A stretch of DNA of 64,000 bases from NCBI GenBank assembly GCA_900708905.1, contig CAADRB010000058.1, forward strand, positions 1,008,472 through 1,072,471, read 5' to 3'. Numbering within the stretch: the first letter of the stretch is position 1; every line of letters starts with the position of its first letter. Origin of the DNA: Hymenolepis diminuta (taxonomy: Eukaryota; Platyhelminthes; Cestoda; Cyclophyllidea; Hymenolepididae). Under the pieces are notes generated by a model. It did not search any database. It was not told the DNA's origin and was given only the letters and a program-made list of their open reading frames with translations. This document shows, one piece after another, positions 47,860-61,589 of the stretch. Made by a program: the position numbers and the translations under genes.

Positions 47860-48180
47860 ATTTTGCAATACCTGCGCACGCTGACTCTGTCTCATTCATA
47901 CCCATACCCGTCATCTGGTGATTCTGATTGGTTGCTCACACAATGATTCACACAGAATAAAAGAGTCAGCGCCTCAAAACCTGTCAGACTTCGTCTGTCC
48001 TTAACAAGCCGGATTGTCCTCCCTCAGTACTGGCGCCTTTCTCTTTCCTCCCAATTCCTCTTTCTACTTCTTCATTCACTCCCCTCTCATTCGTTTCTAA
48101 CTATCCAGTAAATCCGTGGTCCTATTTAACTCTTGGTCTTCTCACTCACTAATGGCTGCTCCTACACGTTAAGACGAATG
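47860..48180 (+). repeat. Pyrimidine-rich dispersed repeat, copy 4
   Basis: AATACCTGCGCACGCTGACT, TCTGATTGGTTGCTCA, CACACAGAATAAAAG, GCCTCAAAACC, CCGGATTGTCCTCCCTC, CTGGCGCC, and GGTCTTCTCACTCACTAATG all align with copy 3. Confidence 0.8.
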
Positions 48181-48184
48181 AGTG

Positions 48185-51100
48185 AAAGCGCACAAAAGTT
48201 GACTTTCAGGAGCAAAGTTTTGCATTCACTTTTATTTTCCTAATCTTACATTTCACAAAACAGTTCAAATAAAAGTGTACATTTAGAATTGGTCAGTTTT
48301 AAAACAGACGCTTCCACAAATAGAGTTCTAATGTTTCCCTCAATAATCTATTGATCACATCCATCCAGATGCGTTTTAAGCTACACCCTGACTTCAACTC
48401 CATTTCAAAGAATATCGAATTTGGAGACACTTCATAACGTTATCAATTTCAATAGGATAAAATTGTTTCCCCAATCCTAATTGGAAACGACTAATTAAAC
48501 CCTATGTGAAAACCCATGTTAATTAATTTAAAATGCATTTAAAACTACCAAATCATTGGTCAATTATAAAAATGTTGTTAATATAACTTATTAAGTAGTG
48601 GATATCCTTAAAATGCCAATCTCTAAATTTAGTTTTCTCCTCGAGGAATGTATGGCATTTGATGGACATTTGTTTTACTGTTCTAGAAATTTACATTTTT
48701 TGTCATCCGCACCATATATGTGGAGCTATGAATTTTCAATTACATAGTCCAGCGAAAAATAATCGAATAAGAACCCCACCACTTTGTTCATTTATTGGCT
48801 AGACTGGTCGCCCACCAACAAATCAATTAATTAATGCCTCAACAACGACCAAAAATTTTGATGACAGTTTCCCAACACATGATCATGAGTCTAAATGGAT
48901 GAAAAACTACTGATCACTAATAACAACTTTTCAGTATGATTGAGGACATTTCGTGAAGTTCTTTTTCAGGAGTTTTAGGAATTTGATAAATCGCGACGAC
49001 CTATATATATAGCCAAAATCTACCCTTTGAAAACCATCTGGACTCAATGAGCATTATGGAATTTTATAAGGACCTATCATAACCCCGAAGTTTTAATATT
49101 AGATTTGGGGTTAGCTCTGGACTATTTGTTAATCTAATTCTAATAATTATGTTCAAATGATAAAAAATAATAAGGTTAAGTTCGTGATAAATATGTGGTT
49201 TAGGCAAGAGGAGGTATTGCTGAATATAGTTTTGAATCTCCGGTATGAATTGATCTCTAAAACAGAGGCTATTATTAGTATAACGACAGGTTCATTAGAT
49301 GTAAAACTTTCAATTTTATTTTTGTTTATGATATAGGAAATCGAAATTAGAAGATTTTAGTCCCTTAAAAAAACGATTTCTCTGAAATTGGAGTTTTGAT
49401 TGATTACACTTTGTCATTAGCATCTTCTCAGTTTGAGACCTTGGAGTAGTAAGTTCAGCTAAAGACTGACCTTAAAAGCTACTTCATAAAAACATAAGAT
49501 CCTGGTTTTTCATCAACGACGTATTTCACCAAGCAGATCTAATTAATTTGGCGGGAGACGCGGACACAAGATGGCAACCTTTGGTACTTAATTTGAGTGC
49601 AGACTTTCCGATGGAGGAGCAGTCAACTCACAATTCATCTTTGATATAACGTTCACAATTCTATCGATTTTCTGCCCCACTTGCCAGTTTTCCTATTCGA
49701 CACATTCAATTTACCAATCTTCAATTAGTCGGTATCTTAAAGTGGACTTAAAGTATGACAGTCTGATAATTGTCAATCAATTACCGCTTCTGATTTATTT
49801 AGAACTTGTAATTTGACACCTACTTTTCAAGCTATTTAAACAAATGCAAATATCACGCACACAAAGTACCCATTCGACCTCGCCCTATTTTATCATGTGC
49901 AACTGCATTAACCAACCATAAGCCAGCTGAGATCCTATTGGGTGGTAAATGCGTTCGCCACGTGTCGACAATGGAGGCCTACTGTTAGCCTGGTTTTTAG
50001 TGGTGTGATACTGAAAATAGAATTTGGTTTCAAGTGTATCCATGATCCCTCGTCATTGTGGATTGTTATTGCCATAAAGTAATCGATGGATATTCTGTAA
50101 GGATAGCACAGACCAGATTTTGCAATTTATAGTGCTTTCATCAGCTTTGCTTGTGAGTATAAATGCAAAATATCTGGTTATGAGTTTCCGCAGACAAACT
50201 ACCTTCTCTCACATTCCGTACGTGTCCATTTCTTGTTTATATATTTACTATAATTAACATATATTTCTTTATGTATCAGGTAGAATTTTAGACATTAGAA
50301 AGAGTATATCAATTGAAATTATAAGCTTGATATAAATGCACAGAATGTGGCATGATTTTGTTTTGTTTCTATTCCAGAAAACTCGGTTGATTTCATATAA
50401 AGTTTATAGAAATGTATTCATGAGTCTTAAACCAATTATCGATTTTTTGTTACAAACGAATTCCTCTAGATAATTATTAATTTTTAAATACAATTTAAAA
50501 GGCATATTTTACTCATCGTATTAATCCGGCAGCCCATTGTTTAACAAATTCCAGTAATAATATTTACTAACTAGATTTTGATCACATTTGTATAATTTCG
50601 TAAATTTTTAAATTAAATTAATTTTTTAAATAAATAAATAAATAGGAATTTGATCTGGATATTAGAGGTTTATCCCCTAAGGCGTGAATTCAAATAAGAA
50701 ATAATTTATAATATTCAAATAAGCTTTTTGAACTTATCTGCTCTATTCGTCTTATAAATGGCAGAAAAATTTTTGACTAACTGCATCTGGAACGACTGAA
50801 CTGTATTTTTCATTTAATCTATTGTTTGGCCCTTCAACTGGATATTTCTGCTGACTTTTATTGTTATGTAGCGCAGAAATAAAAGAATGTACATTTTCTT
50901 CTACCTATAAATAGAAGAAGTCTATTTTAAATTTTAAGCGAAATTTCTCCATGATAAAAGAATTCAAATCAAATCATTACAATTAGACAGAAACGACGTT
51001 ACCTATTACTTTCTGATCGTATTTTGGACATAAACATATCTATTTAATTGGAGAAAACCTTGAAGACATTTTAGTTAATGACTTTTCAGATATAAAATTA

Positions 51101-52415
51101 ATTTTCATTGAAGAAAATTAAAACAATTTAATTTCCTACCCTATTCTCTTTAGATGCCTTTAGCCTGTTAATAGATTTTATGGTTCCATCTTCCTAATAT
51201 CGATCGACATTAACAATTATGACGTATGTTGAAAACTAATAAATTACCTTCTGACTTCTCCCATGCCTTCTACGTTTCCAGTACATATTTTTCGTTGTAT
51301 TTTCATATAAAACAATTGCCTCACTACACCAGAAGTGTAGCTAATAAAATGTTCGATAATATAAAATGTCTAATAATCGACAATCTTCATTACTAAATAA
51401 GGACGTAAATTCCGTTGATTAGCAGTGAGCTCAGTAACAACGTAACTGGAAATGTGTACACTGACACATTCTAACCATTCCTATTACAATATTTTAAATT
51501 TATCTCAGATAATTTGCTTAAAAACGTATATCAGTTGAATGAGGGAATACAATGGATAGTTAAATAATTGGTCAGGTTGTCTGGCTGTGTATAATTTATT
51601 CATGATTTTCAGTTATTTTTAGTATTCCTTTCTATTTGAGTGCACTTTTAACAGACAATTTTAGCTACTCGGAGATACTGAAGGTCCTTACAAGATAACC
51701 CTTCACTTGCTACACTAGATTATGTAGTATCGATATGAAAAAATTAAACATGGAGGGATAGAAACAATGGACTATATCTATGTTGTACTTAATTTTTATT
51801 GCGGACCATTGTTTCACAAGGCATTGCAAGTTTGAACCTTGAATTGTCATCTGGACATGGAAACAGCGAAACAATACAATAAAATTATTTGATCCCTGGG
51901 TTTCTTGGTGAATTCATGTTCACACTATACAGAGGTTATTAATTTAATTGAGTGAGTGGTAGCCATACAATCTCGGTTCATTTATCTCCTCTTACATCCA
52001 AAAAGAGTTAGATGGTACAAGTAAAGGTTTTTTAACATGTCTTTACTGTATGCATTAACAAAAAAAGAATATAGAATAGTTTATTACATGCTTTCGTTTC
52101 ACCCTTTTCAATACTATTAGAGCCGTTCATTGTACGCGTCTTCCCTAAGGATGCACACTTTGGATTGACCTTTTCAAAAAGATGTGTCATTCTTTTGAAC
52201 CATGGCAATTCCAGCATTTCCATGTTATTTTACTTCATTTTTAATATTATATTAAAATCTGAAAAACGTTTTTATAATTTTTCATCTTTAACTGAAATCC
52301 GACAAATTAGTAAAGTCAAACAATTGACAATGGGGAGGTGAGAGGGCACTGACGGATCAATCATCGCAAATCCAAAGATAGCCTTCCAACTGGTAGACTC
52401 CTTTATTCAGTCGTT
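48185..52415. other. Long non-coding stretch
   Basis: AT-rich with many stops in all frames. Nothing recognised apart from a short (TAAA)n tract. Confidence 0.5.
50624..50645 (+). repeat. Short (TAAA)n tract
   Basis: About four TAAA units in an AT-rich intergenic stretch. Confidence 0.6.
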
Positions 52416-52419
52416 AGAA

Positions 52420-52725
52420 GCAAAAAGACTTGTGTGAAAAGGAAACGGCTGTGAAATCGCATGAAAGCTTGTTACTCAAATTTTCTTTCGAAGTTCATGA
52501 CGGAAAGAAAAGATACGTGTGAATGAAATTCAGCTTTAAAAAGCAGTTAACGTGATAATTCTGAAGCTCAGATGAAGTAGTTTCCTCCTGATTTCCTGAT
52601 TCTCACTTTCTCTGTCTAAATGCTGCCCCTTAAATGTGAACATACTCTATTTAAAAGTGGCCTTTCTCTTCTCATATGTATCGATGTTCCCCCAAGATGA
52701 AACGTTGTAAAATGTCCTGCCGTAC
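52420..52725 (+). repeat. Dispersed repeat B, copy 2
   Basis: GGCTGTGAAATCGCATGAAA, TGATAATTCTGAAGCTCAGA, CTCCTGATTTCC, CTTAAATGTGAACAT and GAAACGTTGTAAAATG align with 15.4 kb in the same orientation. Confidence 0.75.
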
Positions 52726-52729
52726 AATA

Positions 52730-54895
52730 AATTTAAAAAATTGGCACTCTGCGACCTATGAGGAATATTATTGTTCCATATTCTTTAAAGTGGAGACAGT
52801 GTGAGAAATGTTCTATAATCAATGTAAAAATTGCCACTTCGTCTTAATTTTCTCTCACATCAGGATATCGTTAGTTAAGCCTCCATTGCAAGACACATGC
52901 AAATGAATTTCATCAAAGTTTTGTCTATAATAAAACCAGTCGGCTTCATTAAATGTCAAAAAAACAATAAAAATAGCAAAATATGAGGTGGTTGGTCTTC
53001 CTCAATTCCTTAAAAATATGTTTTGTATTGTCGAATTTTCCTTCGAAAAATCTGCACCATTCTAATTAAGTTATTTAGTCTAAATAGTATTTTCGTTTGA
53101 GTTTTACAGTCGAATTAATTATTGCTAAGATTTCTCAACCTCCTGCTGATTAAGGTATTAAAGAGGCATATTTAATAAGTATTTCAATACTCTTGTAAAG
53201 TGATCTATTTTGAAAGTGAGTTTATTTGACTAAGTTAACAATTCTTTCACCCATCAATTCATCTTGTCATACGGGCATGATTAAAATGCCTTAGCAACAT
53301 AAATCTTATACCCTCTTCCAAGTGTACGTATTTAGACAAGTACACTGATATCAAATTAGAGAAAAATAGTGTAGGAGTTTCATTATGAACCTCAGTAAAT
53401 CCAAAGGGCTACAGGAAGACGAGTGAAAGAGAATAACCAATATTCAAACTCTACACCTGGACAATAAACGCCGAGCACCTAGCTTCACTATTTTCACATC
53501 TCTATATGGTTCTCTTGTCATGAAAGTTGTAAATAATGATCACGTCAAGGTCATATAAGATAATATATTGTAAAATGGATTGTCTGTTGCTATTGCACCT
53601 ATCTGAAGTATAAATGGATAGGGATCTGTTTAAATACTGCATATAGTGAGCAGAACTATGACCAAATAAAATCATAGTTGCCAACAGAGAACGTGCAGAT
53701 TCTTGATTTTATTTCCCTCCTCTCAACATGATTGTTCAAAGCACTTTCTCTTATCATACTATTAGTGTTAATTTTCATTAGACAAACAAACTTTTTGGTT
53801 ATATTGCTATATATATTTAACATAAATTTCCATCTAATAGTACAAATTTAATCAATAAACTGATTAATGGTGATCAAATAAGCCTCAAATAAATGCCATT
53901 AAAAAAGTATTTATATTTCACAATGAAGTAAACATTTGTTAGGGATTTACTGCGCTCATGAAGCATCAAAATATAAATGCAGTGAGTAATTTGTTCAACA
54001 GTTTGGTAAACAAAGAAACCAAGATGATCTGAACATGTAATATTAAATTTGCACTTTTTGGGAATTCGTTTTTAAGGAATGAAATTATGTAATTTAAATA
54101 ATAAGCAGCATTTAGAGTAGAAACACTAATTAAAATGTATCTAAAAAGGCAAAAGGTCAAATCTCCATCTCAAAGGGATTCAATGAAAACGGTGAAATGC
54201 GAAGATGTTATCTGTTTGCGAATGCTTGCAGAAAAGGAAACAATACTTGTACCCTGTTAATGGGGTTTTCCCCAGACGCAACGATCAACAGGGACTTCAA
54301 GTGCCTCGTTTCAGTTCAATGTCAATATTAAATGCTATTGTTGGGTAAAACAAAAGAATCTATAATATTATAAGTGTGTTAATGGGTGTTGTGACCTACA
54401 CAGACCAATGACGATGTTTCAGCTTAATCAATACAATAGAAACCAGTTTGATTTAGCAACTCCAACGAACCCTTAGAGCTGTCAGCGCCATAACAAGGCT
54501 CTGGAGCAATTTACATGGTCAGTTGAATTGGATTTAGCGTTTCTTGATCAATAAGAGTTTATTTTTATTGTTTTCTAGGAAAGAACAAGAATTAACTACT
54601 TTACAAAGTTTAAATGCATTTTTTTCGAATTATATATATTGCCAGAATTATTTTAATATTGTAATTTTATTTTAAACTGAAAAATAAAACAGGGGTAAAG
54701 GAAATCAGAGGAATAACGCAATTTTAAAAATTATCTAGCTCACTTTAAGTCCCTTAAAAATTCAATCATTAAACCTTTCACAATAAAGGATCTTCTTAAC
54801 GAAATCTGCAAGAAAGAAAGCATTTATCTCCTGAACAAACTCTAATAATCCTCTTAGAAGTCGAACTTGCCACTATTAGAGTCTTGATGTATAAG
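52730..54895. other. Non-coding stretch
   Basis: AT-rich with no recognised gene, RNA or repeat partner in the window. Confidence 0.5.
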
Positions 54896-54899
54896 TCTT

Positions 54900-55146
54900 T
54901 CCCAAAACTGGCTAAGTAGTGAGAATTCAGGAGGTACTATGTGGAGAGAATTTTTTTGAAAAAGCTTCGTAATTTTTTAATACATTTAACGCTACACTGC
55001 ACGAATATTGATTGCTGACTGGTTGGAAAGCCTCTGCATGCACGCCCGTGTAGGCTACGCGATCGGTAGCACGACCGCACTTTACAGAATTTTCTAGTGT
55101 GTACGAGATCACTGTAGTCAGCCTTGGTGGCTTTGTAAATTCCACA
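54900..55146 (-). repeat. Probable 3' LTR of the gypsy relic
   Basis: Starts TGTGGAATTTACAAAG directly after the polypurine tract. The inner part is more GC-rich than its surroundings. The far end is not fixed because no second LTR copy exists in the window for comparison; 54900 is a lower-bound estimate. Confidence 0.55.
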
Positions 55147-55149
55147 GTA

Positions 55150-55161
55150 CTCCCCCTCTGG
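55150..55161 (-). other. Polypurine tract before the 3' LTR
   Basis: CAGAGGGGGAGT on the minus strand, four bases before TGTGGA at 55146, which should begin the 3' LTR. Plus-strand DNA synthesis primes from such a tract in LTR elements. Confidence 0.7.
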
Positions 55162-55224
55162 AGCATTACTAGGTGGCTAAAAAGTAGAAAATACACTCGA
55201 TAATTAGTTATTGAACATATTCAG

Positions 55225-56180
55225 TTAGTCGAGAAGAGGAAGTAACTTTTCGATCACAATAAGTGCGAAAACCTTTGGAATGAGAAATACATGGAGCTGA
55301 GGTGGTAGGGTTAGTAGTATCTTGGAGTGAGGTGTAAGAGAATGTGCAGTATTTCTAGATGGGGACTGAGCAGTGAATGCAAACGCAGCAGGTAAAGGAC
55401 TAGGGTGTACAGAATGAGGATTGTTAGGGCAGTTTACGTGGGAGAGGTTTAAGTAGACCGGTTTCAACTTGTCGATGCTCACTGAGTCCTTAAAACCGTT
55501 GCGATCCGGGGATGAAGTATTTAGACTTGCGTTCCGGGACTTTGAAAGGACTTTGCAACTATCATAAGGTAGTTGCAAAAGTTTCCTTATGGTATCCGCT
55601 CAAACTAAAACGAAGGGACAGGTTTAAAGTCCTTATAGATTTGTGTTGACCTATCATTCAGACGACGAAGAATCTATATCCTTTTTCTTTGGAGTAGAGA
55701 ATCATTTCACCAGTTAGTTTAAGAGTTGTACCAAAGACGAGCTCTGTAGGACAGCATTCGAGGTCTTCCTAAATGATGTTTCTAAATGCAAGTAGAATGA
55801 TCGGGAGGCGTTCCAACCAATTTAATCTCAAAGAAGTTGCGGGTAAAGCTACTTTTAACTATCGATGAAAGCGTTCGAAAAGGCCACTAGCGGCTGGATG
55901 GTAAGCTGTGATTTGGATGTGCGTTGAACCAAGTAGATGACTTAATTTTCGAAACAGAGCAGACGTGAATTGTGATCCCTTATCTGTAGTGATTGTAAAT
56001 GGGACACCGAATATAGATATCCAGACTTAGCCATAGATTCAGATGAAGTATCAGGCTCACAGATAAATGCCATGTCGAATGACTTTCTAGATGAAGTAGT
56101 TGGTAATCAACTTGGCTGTTGAACGAATGCTTGGGTGCAATAATCCATAAAAGTAATCGGAGATCTTCCGATGATGTGAT
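55225..56180 (-). pseudogene. Gypsy integrase, broken
   Basis: A clear core segment at 56008-55862 reads [13 protein letters not shown] with the second catalytic Asp, then [17 protein letters not shown] ending at a stop, where the third catalytic residue (Glu of FERFHR) is present. The C-terminal part with VSIDKLKPVYLNL lies at about 55480-55435 in a frame open from 55578 to 55225, ending in a proline/serine-rich tail. The zinc-binding N-terminus was not recognised. Confidence 0.88.
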
Positions 56181-56568
56181 TACGGGATAAGAGGTCCCGA
56201 CTTAGTGGTTGAAGCACTACAATGGATTTTGGTAAAAGAAGTATTTAGAGCTGGGCATTGGAAGCTTAAGGAGGAGTCTGAGGTGATTTCCAGAAATTCT
56301 AGATCAGACCCATGGTTAGCTGCAATTTCCTGGGAGTCGAGGGGTGTTTCAGCGATTTGATTAAGTTCCAAACGGGATATTACATTAGCAACAACAGTAC
56401 TACAGTCATCGATCTATCGAATATCATTGGTGAATTGTAAAATGAGGTCTAGGTAACGAATTTCCCCAGGAGAATGATAGTCTGCAGATGTTTAACCAGA
56501 ATAAATTGGTGGTTTGCGGTCAGTGAAGATGGTGAATTGGCGCCTTTCCAAGATATGTCGAAAGTATC

Positions 56569-57690
56569 TTATTGCTGACTAGGTAGCAAGCAGTGCTCTG
56601 CGAAATTGCTGTATCTCGTCTCAGCTGGTGTTAAATTCCCCAAGAAGAAGGATATTGATTGAATCTGGCCGTTGGCAATCCGTTGCAGAACACCTCCGAC
56701 TGCCAATTGGGATACATTCGTCTTCAAAACAATTCGGGTTTTACTCGAAGTATCGAGATGACTTGATGTGGTTGCATAGGATAACTGTTGCTTCACGACC
56801 GCAAACGCTAATTCGACTTCGGGTATCATAGTAAAATGTCTTGGGTTATCTTTAAGCAGATCGGGGAGGGGCTGCGGGATTTGAGCACAGTTTGGATGAT
56901 CCAACCTTAATAGTTCACCGCGCAGAGGAAACGACGAAGACTTTTTACTGATTGGGAGATAGAGTAGTCCATGATAGACCGGGTCTTCTCGGGTAGGGGG
57001 GAAATACCATGTGTGCCGATGTGGTAGCTAATCAAATCGATTTTGGCCTGACCAGAAGTGCACTTTTTGGGGTTGATGGTTATTCTGTATTGATCCAGGC
57101 TCTCAAATAATTGCCATAGATGTAGTTTGTGCTCCTCAGAGTTTGAGCTGGTAATGAGGATGTCGTCAGTATAAGCAAAATCGAAATTTAAACCACGGAA
57201 CACTTGATTCATAAATCGTTGAAATTACTACGCCGCATTACGGAGACCAAATGACACTCAGATACTTGAGGAGATCAAAGAGTGTGACACCAGCCGTCTT
57301 CGCGGTATCTCCTGTAGTTAATAATTTCTGACGGCAAATTTAATCAAGATCCAGTTTAGAGAAAAGGGTTTTACCACGTAGCTGAATTGGGAAATCGTAG
57401 ACAAGAGAGATGGGATTGGGATTTGGGACAGTTATTTGGTTAAGATCACGATAATCTCTTCATGGTCTCCAGTCCCCATTTTTCTTCGCCACCATGTGCA
57501 AATAGTCCATGGACTATTTGAAGGCCGAAAAATGTGTTGAAATTCCCTTTTAGCAGCCTGCAATTTATTCGGATGAAGACGATAAGCTTTGGTGAATACT
57601 AGCTACCCATTAGCAATAATGTGATGTCGAACCCCATGTTTGGATTTCACAAATGAATTGATGTTCTGTAGATGGTTTCCCCTAAGAGTC
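56569..57690 (-). pseudogene. Gypsy reverse transcriptase and RNase H, broken
   Basis: The RT start (SKHGVRHHI, then RLHPNKLQAAKREFQHIF and SNSPWTICTW) is at about 57650-57480. TLFSKLDLD follows at about 57370-57340. The catalytic YxDD box reads FAYTDDILITSS at about 57175-57140. Thumb-like IGTHGISPLPEKTRSI lies near 57020-56960 and LRRFLCAVNY ends at 56907. After a break comes LLKDNPRHFTMIPEVELAF, then RNase H residues VLKTNVSQLAVGGVLQR, where the first catalytic Asp of the usual TDAS reads Asn, and LTPAETRYS. Several stops prevent a functional product. Confidence 0.92.
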
Positions 57691-57889
57691 CATTAATAGA
57701 CACAAATCTCTTAAATGCAGATACATTCTCCCTTATGGATAAGTTAGAATCACGGCTATTATTCATCCAAATGAACGCGCACTTTTGTGGTGTGTTTGAC
57801 GTTTGCTTCGATGGTATTCGGCAGCTGGGAATAATTTTATCGCCGCCCCTCCCCTCCTCCTGCACTTTGAACACAGGGATTAATTAAGT

Positions 57890-60800
57890 TACCCTTCGAT
57901 CACCAGGAGATAATATATTTGTTCAACAAACAGTTTTACTGCTTCCACATTGTGATTCGGCTGTCTTTAAGTGACGGCGAAAACTGTTAGAACTAGTATA
58001 ATCTAGAACGATGATGATTAATCAATGTAAAGCTAGGTTCTGGTGATAGTTTGACCATGAAACTGGACAACAGATATTTATGTCCCACCACCCTGAAGCC
58101 TTACTGAATTAAGTTGAAGTCAACATGGGGTCAAAGAACGTGTAACTTTCCTTCAAAAAAATCTGGACATTTATTTGCCTCCAGGATTGTACCCTCTAAA
58201 ATTCCACTGGAAGTTTATTTAATTATTTTTTTCAGTGAAAAAAAACAGATTTACTCAACAGGATCTATTAGGAAATAAATTAAAAGACGTTATCTAATTC
58301 TTTACTGACTAGAAATAATTCATAATTTGGAAGCCATTATCATTATTAATCATGAAGACAGTTTAGGAAATTCGTTTAATTTATTAATATTAAATTTTAT
58401 TTACGATTGCATAGGTCCAGTTCATCAATAAGTGGTCTAAAGTAAAATTTAAACCCAAGTGTTCAGAGCAGGAGCTGATTTTCTGTTTGTGAAAAGGTTA
58501 TTTATAAGCCATCAGTAACTGAAAGTTTTACTATTTGAAGTGCAATCGGTCATCGGAGTAATCAGCAAAAAAATGATTTTCGACATATTTTTTGTTATTT
58601 ATTCTAACTATTTTCAACGACACAAATATTCAGAAATAAATGGAATTGGCTTAAGTCATTCTGGAAAATGATATCTTTAATCTGAACTAATAGAAATTTC
58701 AAGTAATTCGAACAAAAATACAGCAGAAAAAGTATCAGTCTGAAGTACATCCTGGTTCGAGCTAGGTGGAAATTATTTTATTAAAATATCTTTAATGGTG
58801 ACTGATGCAGGACATAATCAGTTATTGTCAACTTTTGATAGAATATATCTTGTTCGTATTTCCACAATCAGTTAATACTTGCTGTCTATTGAAAAAGTGC
58901 ATTTCAATTGCAGATTATTGTTGATCAACATACGATCCATGTGGTTCCCATTGCTCTAGACTGCTCTCTAAAAACCGCGTTTATAATTACACTTTATTGT
59001 GATCATTTTTATGATCTCTATCAAATATTACTGCCAACGGCGAATTTTTGATTCAAATCCCAAAAATGTGACATGCCTAGTAAGCGAATTCTTTTGAGTG
59101 GCATACGTTGCTTCTGCCTTTCTAATCAACCAAATTTATGAATGTTTTACAATTATTGTAAATCGGAAATTTAAAAATATGGATTGAGTCCGGATAATCA
59201 CCGGAAGTCTCAGCACTTAGGAGTCGGTTTATTGCCCAATCATGATAGGTAAAAGTATCTATACACTACTATTTCACAAATATTTTACATTTCTACCATG
59301 AAAATAATTAAAAGTATATGTCAGTGGTGAGTCGCCAATTCAGTGAGATAAAAGCTCACCTTAAGTAAATTAACTCTCTACAATAATGTATTGGAAATTA
59401 CGTCCACAGACCAGAGCATTCAACAACAACACAGGTTTATACTAGATCACCTCTCTATATCTTGTGAGAATTATACTTATTTAGGCAGATAAATGCGACA
59501 AATTCGACGAAGATAAGAACTTCAATTACGCTTGGGCGGTTGCGCCTTAGAGGAGGTTTATCATGTGGTCACTAAGATAACACTAAGAGCCTGGCGACTA
59601 TAATAACAACTTACAACTCGTTAACTTCCGACTCTTTTAACAGAGAATTATCAGGAACAGCATACCAATCAACATTCAGTAATTTGGAACAGTAAACCTT
59701 CATCCTGTCTTGATAATAGTGTTCCGCCTTGAATATAAGTTACTAACGAAGTAATCTCAGGAGTTCATCAAACCATTGTCAAATTTTATTTCGGTCTATA
59801 TTTTAGTCTATCTCTTAAATTTAGGGTTACATAGTCTATTCGATAGAGAATCTACTTTCTCAAATAAATGTCAAACTCATTTAACATTTTATTATTTCTC
59901 TCCTATTTTCTTCACAAATTTCCCTTTTCTGTAATGTAATTCCAGCTGACAATTCCAAAAATATCCACATAATAAGAGCAGAGAAAATAGAGAGGACGAA
60001 TTTTAAGAGTCAGACAATTTATGTATCAACTAGTACGAAAAACATAACTCACAAGGTCATTTATCGGTTCGAATAAACGATTTAGTATTAAAACGTTCTT
60101 TTCAGTATAAATGGCAAGAGAAACATTGAATTAATATCGCCAAGGGAAAAATGCTCAATAATTTTCATTCCTTCGTTTTCTCATTGACAACGCTGGATCT
60201 AGAACAAAAATATTTAGCAAGTATTTTGCCAGTTTGCAATGAAAGTGGCAGGAAATAGATTCAAATATTTTCTCTGTTCTGAACAGGATTCGTAATAATT
60301 TTAGTGGATGCCAACAGCACTTGGTTTGGACAGAGTGGTAACATCCTGAAGACGAAGATATGAGAAACTTGCATTCTACTATCCATCTAGTTGGTCATAT
60401 ATATCACTGGAAGTGCACTGATGAGTAATGATCACATCACCTGACTTTGTACATTGAGCACTTTGATCCCATTGAACATCTCGGGTACCAGATTTTTCGC
60501 TTACTGTTCCTCTATGCTGGGAATGAACCTAAGAACAAAATTTCTGTCTTGCTTAATTACCGGTCAATGTGGCAGATAATTAATCCCCTTAATCCAAAGC
60601 TATACAAATAAGTGCTTTCTTAATAAATAGGTCATTGTATGAATTGTAAGTCCTCTGCCTTCTCCCTACTGATTCTGAGCGACTTTAGCCATAGCATCAT
60701 CTCAATGGGCACCGGACCATATCCCAGTGATAGCCCAGATCATATCATTGACCACTTCGTAGTAGTGTGATAATAAATTATTGAGCATTGATAGCAATAG

Positions 60801-61585
60801 CCAATCGGAATTTCTCAACTAGGTAACAATATACACTCAAAATAACCAGTAATTATTTGGGAAAAAGTAAGTGTCACTGATGATTCTCTTTTCAGGTAAT
60901 AAAACTCGACAGTTGAAAAAAAGCGGATTTCGCGCGAAGAGCAAATACATTCGCCCAAATCTTGTCAGTCAGTAGGAGTTGCTAAAATTGGTGAGCGCGA
61001 CAAAATAGGCGAGCGATTATTATTGTTATTCGTATGATAATTAAATGCCACTGCTGTTAGCGAACCAGTTATTAAAGAGCGCAGATGTATAGTTGTTTGA
61101 ATGAATAGGGTGTTCCAAATGAGTCATTGCCTTAATTGCCGCTTTTGATAAATGAATAATCGTAACAGCTATTTTTGGCAATTAGGCATAAATATTATAT
61201 AATCTCACAAGAATAAATGTAAATACTTATTTTTTCTATATCAATATCATGAAGAGAGAAAATGTATAGTTTGAAATATAAAAGCCCTACACTTTCAAGG
61301 GCTTGACAAGGACAGTATTGTCAACAATTAAGTATTTAAAATTTTTTATCCTTAAATAAAATTTAAAAAATTTAAATGTAAAATGTCCGTTATATGTTAG
61401 CTGTTTATATTTTATTAATGAAAATGCTCAAAAAATATACCGTGACTGTATCTTGAAAACTGCACAAATATAAGACCGAATGGTGAGCATTTCTTCGCAC
61501 TTGTTCGGTTAGTTCAAAGATTTTTTAACCTGATATTTATAATGAATTGTAGTTTGTTAAGTAATGCCAGATATGTGAAGCTAGG
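57890..61585. other. Long non-coding stretch
   Basis: AT-rich. The 5' LTR or gag expected for the gypsy relic ending at 57.76 kb was not found here. Confidence 0.5.
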
Positions 61586-61589
61586 AAGG

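Larger units (their letters stand above)
54900..57760 (-). mobile_element. Ty3/gypsy LTR retrotransposon relic (CsRn1-like), 5' truncated
   Basis: On the minus strand the pol order is reverse transcriptase (about 57660-56900), RNase H (about 56820-56569), linker, integrase (about 56100-55440), polypurine tract and 3' LTR. This gene order and the RT/integrase motifs place it in Ty3/gypsy; the wording around KHGVRHHI at the RT start and the integrase tail VSIDKLKPVYL recall the CsRn1 group of flatworm elements. Stops and frameshifts occur throughout. No gag, protease or 5' LTR was seen upstream of about 57.8 kb, so the copy is truncated. Confidence 0.92.
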
